Source: Sphingomonas sp. (GTDB lineage: Bacteria > Pseudomonadota > Alphaproteobacteria > Sphingomonadales > Sphingomonadaceae). From it: a DNA stretch of 64,000 bases. The stretch spans positions 1 through 64,000 of the forward strand of contig NZ_QFOB01000005.1 of the NCBI RefSeq assembly GCF_003248515.1, given 5' to 3'. Shown in pieces: positions 54,803-63,390 of this stretch. Numbering within the stretch: the first letter of the stretch is position 1; every line of letters begins with the position of its first letter. The notes below the pieces were generated by a model that made no database searches, had not been told where the DNA came from, and saw only the letters and a program-made list of their open reading frames with translations. A program made the position numbers and the translations under genes.

Positions 54803-56023
54803 TCATGTCTCCATTCGGCCATCAAGGCCCAGCGGCCCCAGCGGATCGCCGACCAGGCCGCTGACCAGCGCCGCCTGAATCCGCGGCACCGGCCATAATT
54901 TCGATATAGGCCCGACGAGCCGGTCGCGGATGAAGGGGATCAGGCGGCTGTCCGATTGATAGACTGGCGTGAGCAGCGCCGTCAGGGCCTGATACAACCG
55001 CACATGGCGGCGGCGCATCGCCACGGCGCGATGCAGTGCCGCCCCGATCTCGGCGGAGTCCCGCAAGGCGCGCGTCAGCGCATAGGCATCCAGAAGCGCC
55101 ATGTTGGCGCCTTGCCCGAGCTGGGGGCTGGCGGAATGCCAGGCATCGCCGAGATGGATCATGCCGGGTTCCGCCGGCATGGGCAGCGTCCGGTGTGCGT
55201 ACCGGGCGAAGGTCAACTGATCGGCAGAGGCGATCTGGTCGAGCAATGGCCGAATGGTGGGCCAAAGGTGGGCGACATCCGCCTTCCACGCATCGAGGCC
55301 GGCGCTGCGCCAGGCGTCGAGCCGGTCGGCGCGGAGGGACCAGAAGAAGGCGGCCTGCTTTGTCTCGCCTCCGCCGGGCGGCATGCCGATCGGCATCACG
55401 CCCGCCATGATGCTGGCCCGGCGATAGCGCTGCTCCAGCGCCGCAGCGTCGAAACCCGGCGCCTCCGGCCAGTTGAGCGTGGCCCACAGCGCGCCATAGG
55501 CAAGAGCGCGGCCGCAGGGCGGCGCCAGCGGCGTTCGGGTGCCGAGCGCGTCGACGATCAGATCGAATGGCCCCGTCGATCGCCCGTTTTCAAGCAGGAG
55601 GCGGCGCCGGCCGCCGGACTCCGGCGCGCTGCCGGTCACCGTGCATCCGCTCTCGATCAAGATGCCCTCCGCCAAGACGGCATCGTGCAGCAGGGCGAAC
55701 AATGTGGCGCGATGCACGCCCACGCCGAACATGCTCCGTCCGCCGAGCGCGGCATAGCGGACGTCGAGAACGACACGGCCATTCGTGCCGCCTTCTCCCC
55801 GCAGCTTCTCGATGATCGCGCCATGATCCAGCAGCGGACGGGCGACGCCCATTTCCCGGAGCACGGCGAAGCCGGTCGGCTGGATCATCAGGCCCGAGCC
55901 GATGGGGCGAGGGGTTTCGAACCGTTCGAACAGCGTGATCCGGTGCCCGTCTCGATGAAGAAGCAGCGCGGCCGCCAGCCCGGCCGTGCCGCACCCCGCA
56001 ATGGCAATGTCGATCCGCCGCAT
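54803..56023 (-). CDS. FAD-dependent monooxygenase
   Basis: The protein has 406 residues. The Rossmann FAD motif is IDIAIAGCGTAGLAAALLLH, followed by RITLFERFETPRPIGSGLMI. The second FAD motif is MIHLGDAWHSASPQLGQGAN (GD motif), with MALLDAYALTRALRD. This is the PHBH-type flavoprotein family that hydroxylates aromatic or related compounds with NAD(P)H and oxygen. The substrate is unknown. It is convergent with the upstream tRNA and divergent from trmL. Confidence 0.9.
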   Translation of the reverse strand: MRRIDIAIAGCGTAGLAAALLLHRDGHRITLFERFETPRPIGSGLMIQPTGFAVLREMGVARPLLDHGAIIEKLRGEGGTNGRVVLDVRYAALGGRSMFGVGVHRATLFALLHDAVLAEGILIESGCTVTGSAPESGGRRRLLLENGRSTGPFDLIVDALGTRTPLAPPCGRALAYGALWATLNWPEAPGFDAAALEQRYRRASIMAGVMPIGMPPGGGETKQAAFFWSLRADRLDAWRSAGLDAWKADVAHLWPTIRPLLDQIASADQLTFARYAHRTLPMPAEPGMIHLGDAWHSASPQLGQGANMALLDAYALTRALRDSAEIGAALHRAVAMRRRHVRLYQALTALLTPVYQSDSRLIPFIRDRLVGPISKLWPVPRIQAALVSGLVGDPLGPLGLDGRMET

Positions 56024-56182
56024 CGGCTGGCCTTAGCGGATCATCCGTCTGGCAACAGCACGGATGCGAAGCGTGGGGAGCGCCCATGCGGCAGCCGATC
56101 GCGGGATGAGCGATAGCAGGGCGCCTTGGTCCGAATTTCGCGTGGCCTTGCCGGGCTCGCGCGTCGGCGCCAATCAGTGCCG

Positions 56183-56635
56183 ATGCGGATCGCCCTCTTC
56201 GAACCCGAAATTGCCGGCAATGTCGGCGCCGTCCTGCGGCTGGGCGCCTGCCTCGGGGTCGCGGTGGATCTCATCGAGCCGATGGGATTCGAATGGGATG
56301 ACAAGCGGGTGCGCCGCACCGCGATGGACTATATCGATCATGTCGAGATTGCGCGTCACGCCGGCTTCGCCGCGTTCCAGGCCACGATCGGCGCGCAGAG
56401 ACTGGTGCTGTTCACGACGAAGGGCCTGCGCTCTGCCTATGATTTCGCCTTCAGCGCCGACGATGTCCTTCTCTTCGGCAAGGAAAGCGCCGGCGTGCCG
56501 CCGGCCGCGGCGGACGCCTGCCAGGCGCGGCTGCGCATTCCGATGCGGCCCGAAGTGCGATCGATGAACCTCGCCATGTCGACGGCGCTCGCAGTGGGGG
56601 AGGCCCTGCGGCAGACGGCGACGCTGCCGGGCTGA
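56183..56635 (+). CDS. trmL: tRNA (cytidine(34)-2'-O)-methyltransferase
   Basis: The protein has 150 residues from the ATG at 56183, which starts the family pattern MRIALFEPEIAGNVGAVLRL. SPOUT knot motifs follow: VLLFGKESAGVPPA, and RIPMRPEVRSMNLAMSTALA with the SAM-binding knot. The conserved MDYIDHV is also present. TrmL methylates the wobble base of tRNA-Leu isoacceptors. It lies at the end of the core region. Confidence 0.95.
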   Translation: MRIALFEPEIAGNVGAVLRLGACLGVAVDLIEPMGFEWDDKRVRRTAMDYIDHVEIARHAGFAAFQATIGAQRLVLFTTKGLRSAYDFAFSADDVLLFGKESAGVPPAAADACQARLRIPMRPEVRSMNLAMSTALAVGEALRQTATLPG

Positions 56636-57011
56636 TCGCAGCGGACGGGCCTTCCTGACAGGTCCTTATGATCGGGGTCAGCCCGTCTTTTGCTGCTGCA
56701 TCGATCCTTCACGGATTCCTGCCGGATATACCGTGGCGCGCAGGCTTCCGGCACGGCTATCGGTTCGGCGGCGCGTCTGGCATTTGGTCGCATGATGCGG
56801 TCTGGCCCGCGAGGTTCTGAGCCGCGCCGGATCACCGGCTTCGCGCCGTGGCGATGGCGCCCGGGCGGGCATCGAAGGTCAGGGGGGGCGTTGCCCCGCA
56901 CCAGCGTCTCGCCTTCGATGCGGAACAGGCTCACATCCTTTTCCACCGCACACTGGACGAGCAGCGCCGGCAAGCAGATCACAGGCCAAACAGCTATTTC
57001 ATCCACGCTGC
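56636..57011. other. Gap between core and accessory cluster
   Basis: A minus-strand frame is open throughout and begins like protein (SVDEIAVWPVICLPALLVQC then AVEKDVSLFRIEGETLVRGN, near 57000-56890). It then becomes Arg/Pro-rich and has no clear start. It may be a decayed gene fragment. I recognise no family and see nothing else here. Confidence 0.35.
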
Positions 57012-57806
57012 CTAGGCCTTGGTGCTCCTGAAACCAAGGTGCTGGCTTAATGCCGAACCGGCGCGGGCGATCTGGTCCTTGAGCTGGCGGGATCCGAGCG
57101 AGCCATCCTGATAATGTCGCGCTTCTACGACATAACTGACGCTGCCCTGAATTGCGGCGTCTGGCCCGAAAATTGGGGCGGAGATACCGACCAGTCCGTG
57201 ATCGAGTTCGCCGAAGGTGACGAACGCCGGCTGTTCGCGGATCTGACGGAGCTCGCTGCGAAACGCCTCCCAGCTCTTCCCCAGACCGTTGGCGGCGACT
57301 TCCTCGCAATTGTCGTCATAGAAGCGGCGAGCCTTACGCCTCTCGACATTGGCCAGGATCACTTTCGAGGCGGCGCCGCGCAACAATGGCATCAGACGCC
57401 CCCGTTCGTAGCTGACGGAGATACCTGGGAATCCTATCCCGCGCTGGGCAACGCACATCACCTTCATGCGATAGAATCGACAAAGGAGGGTCATCACATT
57501 GACCGGGGCATGCTCGACGAGCCGCTCCATGGCGGGCTCCCCGTAAATCAGCAGTGGGTCGCTCTGGCGAACGAGATGGTCAAGCTCGAAGACCGCCGGG
57601 CCGATCGCGTAACGGCCCTGGCCACGAGCTGCGAGCAACTCGGCATTCAAAAGACTGCGAAAATATTCGTAGGCTGTTGCCTGAGCGAGATTAAGCTCCG
57701 TCGCAGCGGCCTCCACGGTCCATTCCGGCCGTTCGACACTGAACAGCCGCAGGATCGAAAGCACCTTGTCCGGGGTCTTCACACGCCTCTCTCTCGACGG
57801 CTTCAC
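57012..57806 (-). CDS. IclR family transcriptional regulator
   Basis: The protein has 264 residues and starts with GTG at 57806. The winged helix-turn-helix reads VLSILRLFSVERPEWTVEAA, ATELNLAQATAYEYFRSLLN. The effector domain has GFPGISVSYERGRLMPLLRG with the typical IclR loop, and FGELDHGLVGISAPIFGPDA. IclR proteins typically control catabolic genes for aromatics or glyoxylate-type substrates. It is the upstream-most regulator of the accessory cluster, on the same strand as the dehydrogenase gene, 196 bases downstream of it. Confidence 0.9.
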   Translation of the reverse strand: MKPSRERRVKTPDKVLSILRLFSVERPEWTVEAAATELNLAQATAYEYFRSLLNAELLAARGQGRYAIGPAVFELDHLVRQSDPLLIYGEPAMERLVEHAPVNVMTLLCRFYRMKVMCVAQRGIGFPGISVSYERGRLMPLLRGAASKVILANVERRKARRFYDDNCEEVAANGLGKSWEAFRSELRQIREQPAFVTFGELDHGLVGISAPIFGPDAAIQGSVSYVVEARHYQDGSLGSRQLKDQIARAGSALSQHLGFRSTKA

Positions 57807-58002
57807 TTCGCTCGTGGCTGCGGTGAGTGGCCGTCCTCGACATTGCGTGGCCGGTTGTCAAACCGGAAGCATGGCAAGGTTCAGCACGGCGCCAGGCAGA
57901 ACGGCTATCGGGGGTTCGGGCGCGCCATAAGCGAAGCCGCGAACGAGCGAGCCCAAGAGGGCGAGTTCCCGCACGGCGCGCCTTCCCGCACCCCGGACCG
58001 CA

Positions 58003-59160
58003 TCATGCCCAGGCTTCACGATAGAGCGCTTGAATCGTATCCGCATCCGGAACGAGGGGATTGTTGGCCGGCGAACCCGAGGCCAATGCCTGCTCGGCCA
58101 TCAACGGCAGCAATTCTGTCCAATGCTTCTCGTCGATCCCGTACGATCTGGGAGAGGGCACCCCAAGGTCGGAATTGACGTCGCGCAGAGCCTCGATCAG
58201 CCGCGCGACAGCGGCCTGGTCACCTTCGCCATGAACTGAGACGCCCATGCTCCGAGCGCAATCCGCATAACGCTGGAGAGCGCCGGGCGCAGACCAGGCC
58301 GTAACGACCGGCAGGAGCATCGCATTGGACAGACCGTGCGCGACGTGGAAATGCGCCCCGATCGGACGGCTCATGCCGTGGACGAGGGCGACCGAGGCAT
58401 TGGAAAAGGCAATGCCTGCCTGAAGCGAGCCGGTCATCATGGCTTCGCGCGCCGCGCGATCGCCCGGATTCTCGCAGACCCGGCGCAGGTTGGGCCAGAT
58501 CAGGCGCATGGCGGATATGGCCATGCCGTCCGAAAAAGGATTGGCTCGCCTGGAGACATAGGCCTCGATCGCATGCGTCAGTGCATCGATACCGGTGTCG
58601 GCCGTCAGCCGCAGCGGCTTGCTCAGAGTCAACTCATAGTCAACGATCGCAAGGGTAGGAAGGTAGGCGAGTCCGGCGCAGAGCATCTTCTCGTCATTCG
58701 CCTCATCGGTGATAACGGTCACTCGCGTAGCCTCCGATCCGGTGCCCGCCGTCGTGGGTATCGCAATGATCGGCAGGCGCGGTTCGTCTTCTTGATGCGG
58801 AGCCTTGAGCGCGCGCATCGAGCCACCGCACGTCGCGAGCACTGCGACCGCCTTGGCGGTATCGATCGAACTGCCGCCGCCGAATCCGATCAGGCAATCA
58901 TGGTCGCCGTCTTTCACGAACTCTACGGCGGCATCGACGCACGTCACGGTCGGGTCGGGAACGATGCCGGTGAACGCGCGTGGCATGATGCCCGCGCCGC
59001 GCAAGACGTCGAGCAGCCGATCCAGTGCACCGCTCTTCGCCATGAAATCGTCGGTGAGAATGGCTGGGGTGCGTAATCCGAGTTGGGCCAGGGCGTCGGG
59101 CAGTTCGTTGAGCGTGCCGGCGCCGATGCGCATCGCCCGCGGAAGATAGATTGCAGACAT
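58003..59160 (-). CDS. Iron-containing (type III) alcohol dehydrogenase
   Basis: The protein has 385 residues. NAD binding is shown by LIGFGGGSSIDTAKAVAVLA, and the family signatures are PIIAIPTTAGTGSEATRVTV, LTADTGIDALTHAIEAYVSR with the metal Asp and His, and HGMSRPIGAHFHVAHGLSNA with the two metal His. It is a type III Fe-ADH, which oxidises alcohols or reduces aldehydes; maleylacetate reductases share the fold, so it could act in ring-cleavage catabolism. It is downstream of the reductase and SDR genes on the same strand. Confidence 0.92.
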   Translation of the reverse strand: MSAIYLPRAMRIGAGTLNELPDALAQLGLRTPAILTDDFMAKSGALDRLLDVLRGAGIMPRAFTGIVPDPTVTCVDAAVEFVKDGDHDCLIGFGGGSSIDTAKAVAVLATCGGSMRALKAPHQEDEPRLPIIAIPTTAGTGSEATRVTVITDEANDEKMLCAGLAYLPTLAIVDYELTLSKPLRLTADTGIDALTHAIEAYVSRRANPFSDGMAISAMRLIWPNLRRVCENPGDRAAREAMMTGSLQAGIAFSNASVALVHGMSRPIGAHFHVAHGLSNAMLLPVVTAWSAPGALQRYADCARSMGVSVHGEGDQAAVARLIEALRDVNSDLGVPSPRSYGIDEKHWTELLPLMAEQALASGSPANNPLVPDADTIQALYREAWA

Positions 59161-59255
59161 TCAGACGTGCCTTTTCGATGTCGACTTGGGTGGGCAAGGA
59201 TGTGGCTGGCGGATCGCGTTCCAGTGGGCGTGGGGCCGCCACCGGCGATGACAAA

Positions 59256-59879
59256 TCATTGCCACGAGCGGACGATATCGGCGACCGCAGGCTCAAACCG
59301 GGTGAGCAGATCCTCGGCCGGGATGTCGCCCATCGCGATCGGCCTGGTCGGTCCCGCCAGGATGAACTGAATGTCCGAAATGCCGATCAGCCCGAGGATC
59401 GCTCTGAGATAGGGCGAGGCGTGATTATACTGTTCGCCAGGCGCGCCCGGAGAGAAATCCCCGCCTGAGGCAATGATGATGGCTGCCTTCTTGCCGCGGA
59501 CCAGGCCCTCGTTGGTGGGCGTCACGGTGGAGCCCACACGAACGATCTGATCGATCCACGCCTTGAGCGGCGCGGGTATCGTCAGGTTGTGCATCGGCGT
59601 GCCGATCAGGATATGGTCGGCGGCTTGCAATTCGGCGATAAGCTCGTCCGATAATCGCATCGCTGCGGCGCTTTCGGCCGAATGCGTGTCGGGCGCGGTA
59701 AACGCCCCGATAATCCAGTGTATGTCGACAAGTGGCGCACCAGCGGTGATCAGGTCCCGTGTCACGACGTCGCCATCCGGATGCGCCCGCCGCCATTCAG
59801 CGACGAACCGCTTCGTCAACTGGCGCGAAATCGAATAGTCGAACTGCGGACTGGCGACCACCACCAGCAATCTCGTCAT
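59256..59879 (-). CDS. FMN-dependent NAD(P)H reductase (azoreductase-like)
   Basis: The protein has 207 residues from the ATG at 59879 (AAAGAGGC upstream). The flavodoxin-like fold reads TRLLVVVASPQFDYSISRQL with an SxxxSxS-like phosphate loop, IGTPMHNLTIPAPLKAWIDQ (the AzoR motif PMYNFxIPxxLKxWxD), and KKAAIIIASGGDFSPG. It reduces quinones or azo compounds with NAD(P)H. It fits detoxification or electron supply in the neighbouring catabolic cluster. The substrate is unknown. Confidence 0.92.
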   Translation of the reverse strand: MTRLLVVVASPQFDYSISRQLTKRFVAEWRRAHPDGDVVTRDLITAGAPLVDIHWIIGAFTAPDTHSAESAAAMRLSDELIAELQAADHILIGTPMHNLTIPAPLKAWIDQIVRVGSTVTPTNEGLVRGKKAAIIIASGGDFSPGAPGEQYNHASPYLRAILGLIGISDIQFILAGPTRPIAMGDIPAEDLLTRFEPAVADIVRSWQ

Positions 59880-59904
59880 GGGATGCCTCTTTGTTGTGTC
59901 GGGC

Positions 59905-60645
59905 TCATTTGAATGCCCACCCGCCATCCACATTCAGAACCTGGCCGCTGATGAAGGACGCGGCATCGGAGGCCAGAAACGTGACCGTGCCGACGATATC
60001 CTCAGGCACGCCAGGACGGGTAATACTCTGATCGCTTACGACTGCGTCGGAAAGCGCCTGAATCTCCGGCCCCTTGTCCATTACGAACAGCCCCGGTGCC
60101 ACGGCGTTAACGGTGATACCGTAGGAACCGAGTTCGCGAGCGAGCGCGCGGGTCAACGTCGCGACACCACCTTTGGCGGCAATATAGGGCGTCATATTGT
60201 GCGGAAGACCGCGATCGACGGTCGCGGAAACGACGTTGATGATCCGACCGGCTTTTGCTGCCTTCATCCCCGGGATGACGGCGCGCGCGCAGAGCCAGGC
60301 ACTGGTCAGGCACAAGGCAAGGGTGCGATTCCAGTCGGACAAGCTGAAATCCTCCGCCGCCGCAAATCCAAATTGCCCGCCAGCATTGTTTATAAGCACT
60401 TCAACGTTGCCGAAAGCGCTCGTCGCGGTGCCCATCGCCCGATCAACAGAGATCTCGTCGGTCGCATCCATCGCAATGGCGAGTGTCTGAGCGCCCGTTG
60501 CGGCGAGGCCCGCCGCGACGTGCCTTGCGCCGCCTTCATTGATGTCGGCTACCACGACATGCGCGCCCAGTGCGGTAAATGTCTTCGCATAGGCGGCGCC
60601 CAGTCCTTGTGCCGCTCCGGTAATGAAAACATGCTTGCCGGTCAT
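59905..60645 (-). CDS. Short-chain dehydrogenase/reductase (SDR)
   Basis: The protein has 246 residues from the ATG at 60645 (AAGGAA upstream). The cofactor loop is FITGAAQGLGAAYAKTFTAL, and VVVADINEGG favours NAD(H). NNAGG follows, and the catalytic Ser and Tyr-x-x-x-Lys are in VVSATVDRGLPHNMTPYIAA then KGG. The C-terminus carries PGLFVMDKG and SGQVLNVDGGWAFK. It is a classical SDR that oxidises a hydroxyl or reduces a keto group. It lies 26 bases upstream of the reductase gene and after the SnoaL-like gene. Confidence 0.93.
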   Translation of the reverse strand: MTGKHVFITGAAQGLGAAYAKTFTALGAHVVVADINEGGARHVAAGLAATGAQTLAIAMDATDEISVDRAMGTATSAFGNVEVLINNAGGQFGFAAAEDFSLSDWNRTLALCLTSAWLCARAVIPGMKAAKAGRIINVVSATVDRGLPHNMTPYIAAKGGVATLTRALARELGSYGITVNAVAPGLFVMDKGPEIQALSDAVVSDQSITRPGVPEDIVGTVTFLASDAASFISGQVLNVDGGWAFK

Positions 60646-60713
60646 TGGCGTTCCTTCGGATACCGCGCTTGCAGCCGGATGGCTCACAAGCGCGGTCGAT
60701 GGATCCTGGTGCG

Positions 60714-61223
60714 TCAGAAAGCTGGCGTGCCAATGGCGGTGATGCCGGCAGCCGGCTGTACGTGGCGCTTGGAGATCAGCCACTTGCCGTCGACCTTCGT
60801 GAACTCGTCGTTCGCATGACCCATCGTCACAAAGTCGGCCGGACGCATGTCGCCCTGATCCTTATTCTTGAGAAACCACTGCCATGATATGACGTTGGTG
60901 CGAAGAGATGGCGTGCCATTTTTCCATGCGAAGAATTGTTGCCCGAGGATGTGGGTAACCATCTCATATGCTGCGGTGGAATCGTCGAGAAATTTCAAAT
61001 ATTCGGCGCGCCCATTGAATACCATCGGTTTGCCCTTCATCGCATAGGTCACCTCGGTATCTTCAGTGAAGCAGGCCGCCGCTCCAGAGTTGGGTCTTCC
61101 TCGATCGATGACTTCGAAATATTCAAGATAGGTCTCGAGACATTCGCGCTCGGCCTGAATCGTAGCCATGAACGATTCCGGCGTCGACAGATCTCCAAGC
61201 TGAAAGGCGTCTTCCCGTGCCAC
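60714..61223 (-). CDS. SnoaL-like (NTF2-fold) protein
   Basis: The protein has 169 residues from a GTG at 61223 preceded by GGAGGAGG; a GTG at 61256 would extend it. The NTF2-like cone fold appears as AERECLETYLEYFEVIDRGR, ACFTEDTEVTYAMKGKPMVF, and WLISKRHVQPAAG. The pattern is of SnoaL or bile-acid 7-alpha-dehydratase-type enzymes that act on cyclic or aromatic substrates, but the active-site residues cannot be assigned. It lies between the SDR and the truncated SDR. Confidence 0.83.
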   Translation of the reverse strand: MAREDAFQLGDLSTPESFMATIQAERECLETYLEYFEVIDRGRPNSGAAACFTEDTEVTYAMKGKPMVFNGRAEYLKFLDDSTAAYEMVTHILGQQFFAWKNGTPSLRTNVISWQWFLKNKDQGDMRPADFVTMGHANDEFTKVDGKWLISKRHVQPAAGITAIGTPAF

Positions 61224-61275
61224 GATATCCTCCTCCAATTCGACGTTGTCTTTCACAATGGGGTGACCGTTATCC

Positions 61276-61647
61276 TCAGGTTATGGAGCTCAGACCGCCG
61301 TCGAGCACAAAGTCGGCGCCGGTCACCCAGCTGGCCTCGTCGGAAACCAGGTAAAGCGCGCAATATGCGATATCCTCCGGCCGGCCGGCACGGCCTATCG
61401 GATGGAGATCCTCCATTTGCTGACGATATTCCGGTGTAAGCGCGGCGATCAGCCCCGGAGTGATCACGGCCCCCGGAGAGATCGTATTCGAACGTATGCC
61501 GAGTGAAGCGCCTTCGGCAGCGAACTGCCTGCTCATTGCGATCACTCCACCCTTTGCCGCAGCATGCGCTGTCGCGCCCAAGTGAGGGTTTCCGCGATGG
61601 CCCGACACCGACGCTGTGGTCAGGATCACGCCGCGCTTCGACGCATC
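61276..61647 (-). pseudogene. SDR gene lacking its 5' half
   Basis: The C-terminal half of a second SDR is present: LTTASVSGHRGNPHLGATAH, AAAKGGVIAMSRQFAAEGAS, IRSNTISPGAVITPGL, GRPEDIAYCALYLVSDEASW, VTGADFVLDGGLSSIT. The YxxxK position reads AHAAAKGG, with His where Tyr is expected. The nucleotide-binding N-terminal half (TGxxxGIG) is absent. Upstream of about 61647 the frame becomes the antisense of a CocE/NonD hydrolase fragment. It is therefore a truncated, non-functional gene. Confidence 0.8.
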
Positions 61648-61649
61648 GC

Positions 61650-62297
61650 ACGGCCGAGGCCTGGCCCGATCCAAGCGCCATCGCCGAGCGACTCTATCTG
61701 GACTGCAACGAGATGGCGCTCGGCGAGCAACCGCCGTCAACGGAAGGGATCCGCGACTATGATTCCGAGGACGGAACGGTGCTGGCATTCGATTACAAGG
61801 CCAATCACGATTTCGAGATCGTAGGCGGATGCGGTCTGCATCTTTGGGCGTCGCCGGAAGCCCATGACGAGATGGATCTGTTTGTTGGTCTGACCAAGCT
61901 TGACAATGCCGGCCAGCCGATCGGCTTTCGTTTTTACTCGACGTTCAGCGAAGGGCCGATGGCGCTCGGCTGGTTGCGGGCCAGTCATCGCGAACAGGCC
62001 GCCGGCAGCAGCGAAATGCGCCCGCTTTACACCCATACCAACAAGCTGCCGCTGATCGCTGGCGATTATGTCGAGCTGGATGTCGAAATCTGGCCGGTCG
62101 GCAGCGTGATACGGAAGGGTGAGACGCTGCGGCTCCTGATCGGGGGCCGGGACTTGCATGATTTCAGCACCGGGGCGCCCGAACTTGGCCACTCCCCCGA
62201 CAACCGCGGGGTTCATCGTATCCGATCGAGCGCCGATCAGCCCAGCTATCTGACCTTGCCGATTCGTCGGATCTCGACCGGACTGTCGGGCACTTGA
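61650..62297 (+). pseudogene. CocE/NonD family hydrolase, C-terminal jelly-roll domain only
   Basis: The plus frame from about 61650 encodes 215 residues of the X-Pro dipeptidyl peptidase C-terminal (jelly-roll) domain: AEAWPDPSAIAERLYLDCNE, DYKANHDFEIVGGCGLHLWA, YVELDVEIWPVGSVIRKGET, LRLLIGGRDLHDF. The alpha/beta hydrolase domain that carries the catalytic Ser is missing, and no start or ribosome site is seen at the junction. The intact family hydrolyses esters or amides such as cocaine. The gene was cut at the same point as the SDR on the opposite strand. Confidence 0.8.
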
Positions 62298-62340
62298 TCG
62301 GAGCCTTTGTTACACTTGCCGACTGGTTTACAAGATGCTG

Positions 62341-63390
62341 ATGGACCTCGACATCAGCATGCTGACGGATTTTCGGCTGGTGGCATTGCACGGAGGCTTC
62401 GGCAGGGCGTCCCGGTCGACCGGACGGCCGAAGGCGACGCTGTCGAAGCGCGTGATCGAACTTGAGACGAATCTTGGGGTCCGGCTTTTCGACAGGTCGA
62501 GCCGGAGCCTGCATCTGACGGAGGAAGGCCAGAAACTGCTGGTCTATGCCCAGCAGCTCGTCGACACCGTCGAAAGCATCCGCGAGGAACTTGGCGCGGG
62601 GGCCGGCCACCCCAGCGGAAAGCTGCGGATCGCGGCACCGAGTGTATTCTCGCAAATCTGGCTTGGCCGGGTAACGGCTGAGTTCATCAAGCTCTATCCC
62701 GAGGTCGAAATCGAGGCATTCGTGCTCGATCCGCCTGCCGACACCGCGGTAGAATTGTTCGATGTTTTGATCAGGGTGAACCCGCCGCCATCGATGGAAT
62801 TGGTCGGTCGCGTGTGCGCACGCGACCACGCGCGTGTGGTCACTTCCCCGTCTATGATCGACTTTCTCGAACGGCAGTTGGCCGAGTCTGACGAGCCCGT
62901 TCTGCCTGCAATCGCCCCGACCGGAATGACGTCGGTCGGGCCTTGGACGCTGGACTATAAAGGCCGCAGTTGCCGCGTGCAGCCGCAGATCCGTTTGCAC
63001 CTCCCTTCGCGTGTTATGATGCGTGATGCAGTTCGCGCCGGGTTCGGCTTCGCCGAACTCCCTGCCACCGTGGTCATGGGAGATCTCGATCTTGGTCATC
63101 TGGTCGACTTGGGCCCGGCTCCGGTGCCCGACGTCGCGGAGTGTCGCCCGCAGATTGTGGCAACGTCGTCTGCGCCCCGATCGCCGGACAGCAGGTTCGA
63201 CGTTTGCGCAAAGGGCTGCGGACGACCAAGGTCACAGGTGATACCGCAGCGTTGCGCCAAAGGTTCGCGGCGCTCCCGGGCTGTAGTCGCCGGAGAAATT
63301 CGCGTAGCTCACGAAGATCGGGTATTTCGCGCCGTTAAGGTTGCGCCCCCAGATGTCTATTCCCCAGATCTTGTCCGGCGATGTCCATGA
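62341..63390 (+). CDS. LysR-family transcriptional regulator with atypical C-terminus
   Basis: The frame gives about 349 residues from the ATG at 62341 (ATG at 62335 is an alternative). The LysR helix-turn-helix is LVALHGGFGRASRSTGRPKA then TLSKRVIELETNLGVRLFDR, and the effector domain follows (GKLRIAAPSVFSQIWLGRVT). Up to about residue 275 (LVDLGPAPVPDVAE) it looks normal. After that the translation is Arg/Pro-rich and runs 159 bases into the converging TonB gene. The expected end of a LysR protein is near 300 residues. A frameshift near 63140-63200 would end it at 63241, so the 3' end may be damaged. Confidence 0.75.
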   Translation: MDLDISMLTDFRLVALHGGFGRASRSTGRPKATLSKRVIELETNLGVRLFDRSSRSLHLTEEGQKLLVYAQQLVDTVESIREELGAGAGHPSGKLRIAAPSVFSQIWLGRVTAEFIKLYPEVEIEAFVLDPPADTAVELFDVLIRVNPPPSMELVGRVCARDHARVVTSPSMIDFLERQLAESDEPVLPAIAPTGMTSVGPWTLDYKGRSCRVQPQIRLHLPSRVMMRDAVRAGFGFAELPATVVMGDLDLGHLVDLGPAPVPDVAECRPQIVATSSAPRSPDSRFDVCAKGCGRPRSQVIPQRCAKGSRRSRAVVAGEIRVAHEDRVFRAVKVAPPDVYSPDLVRRCP

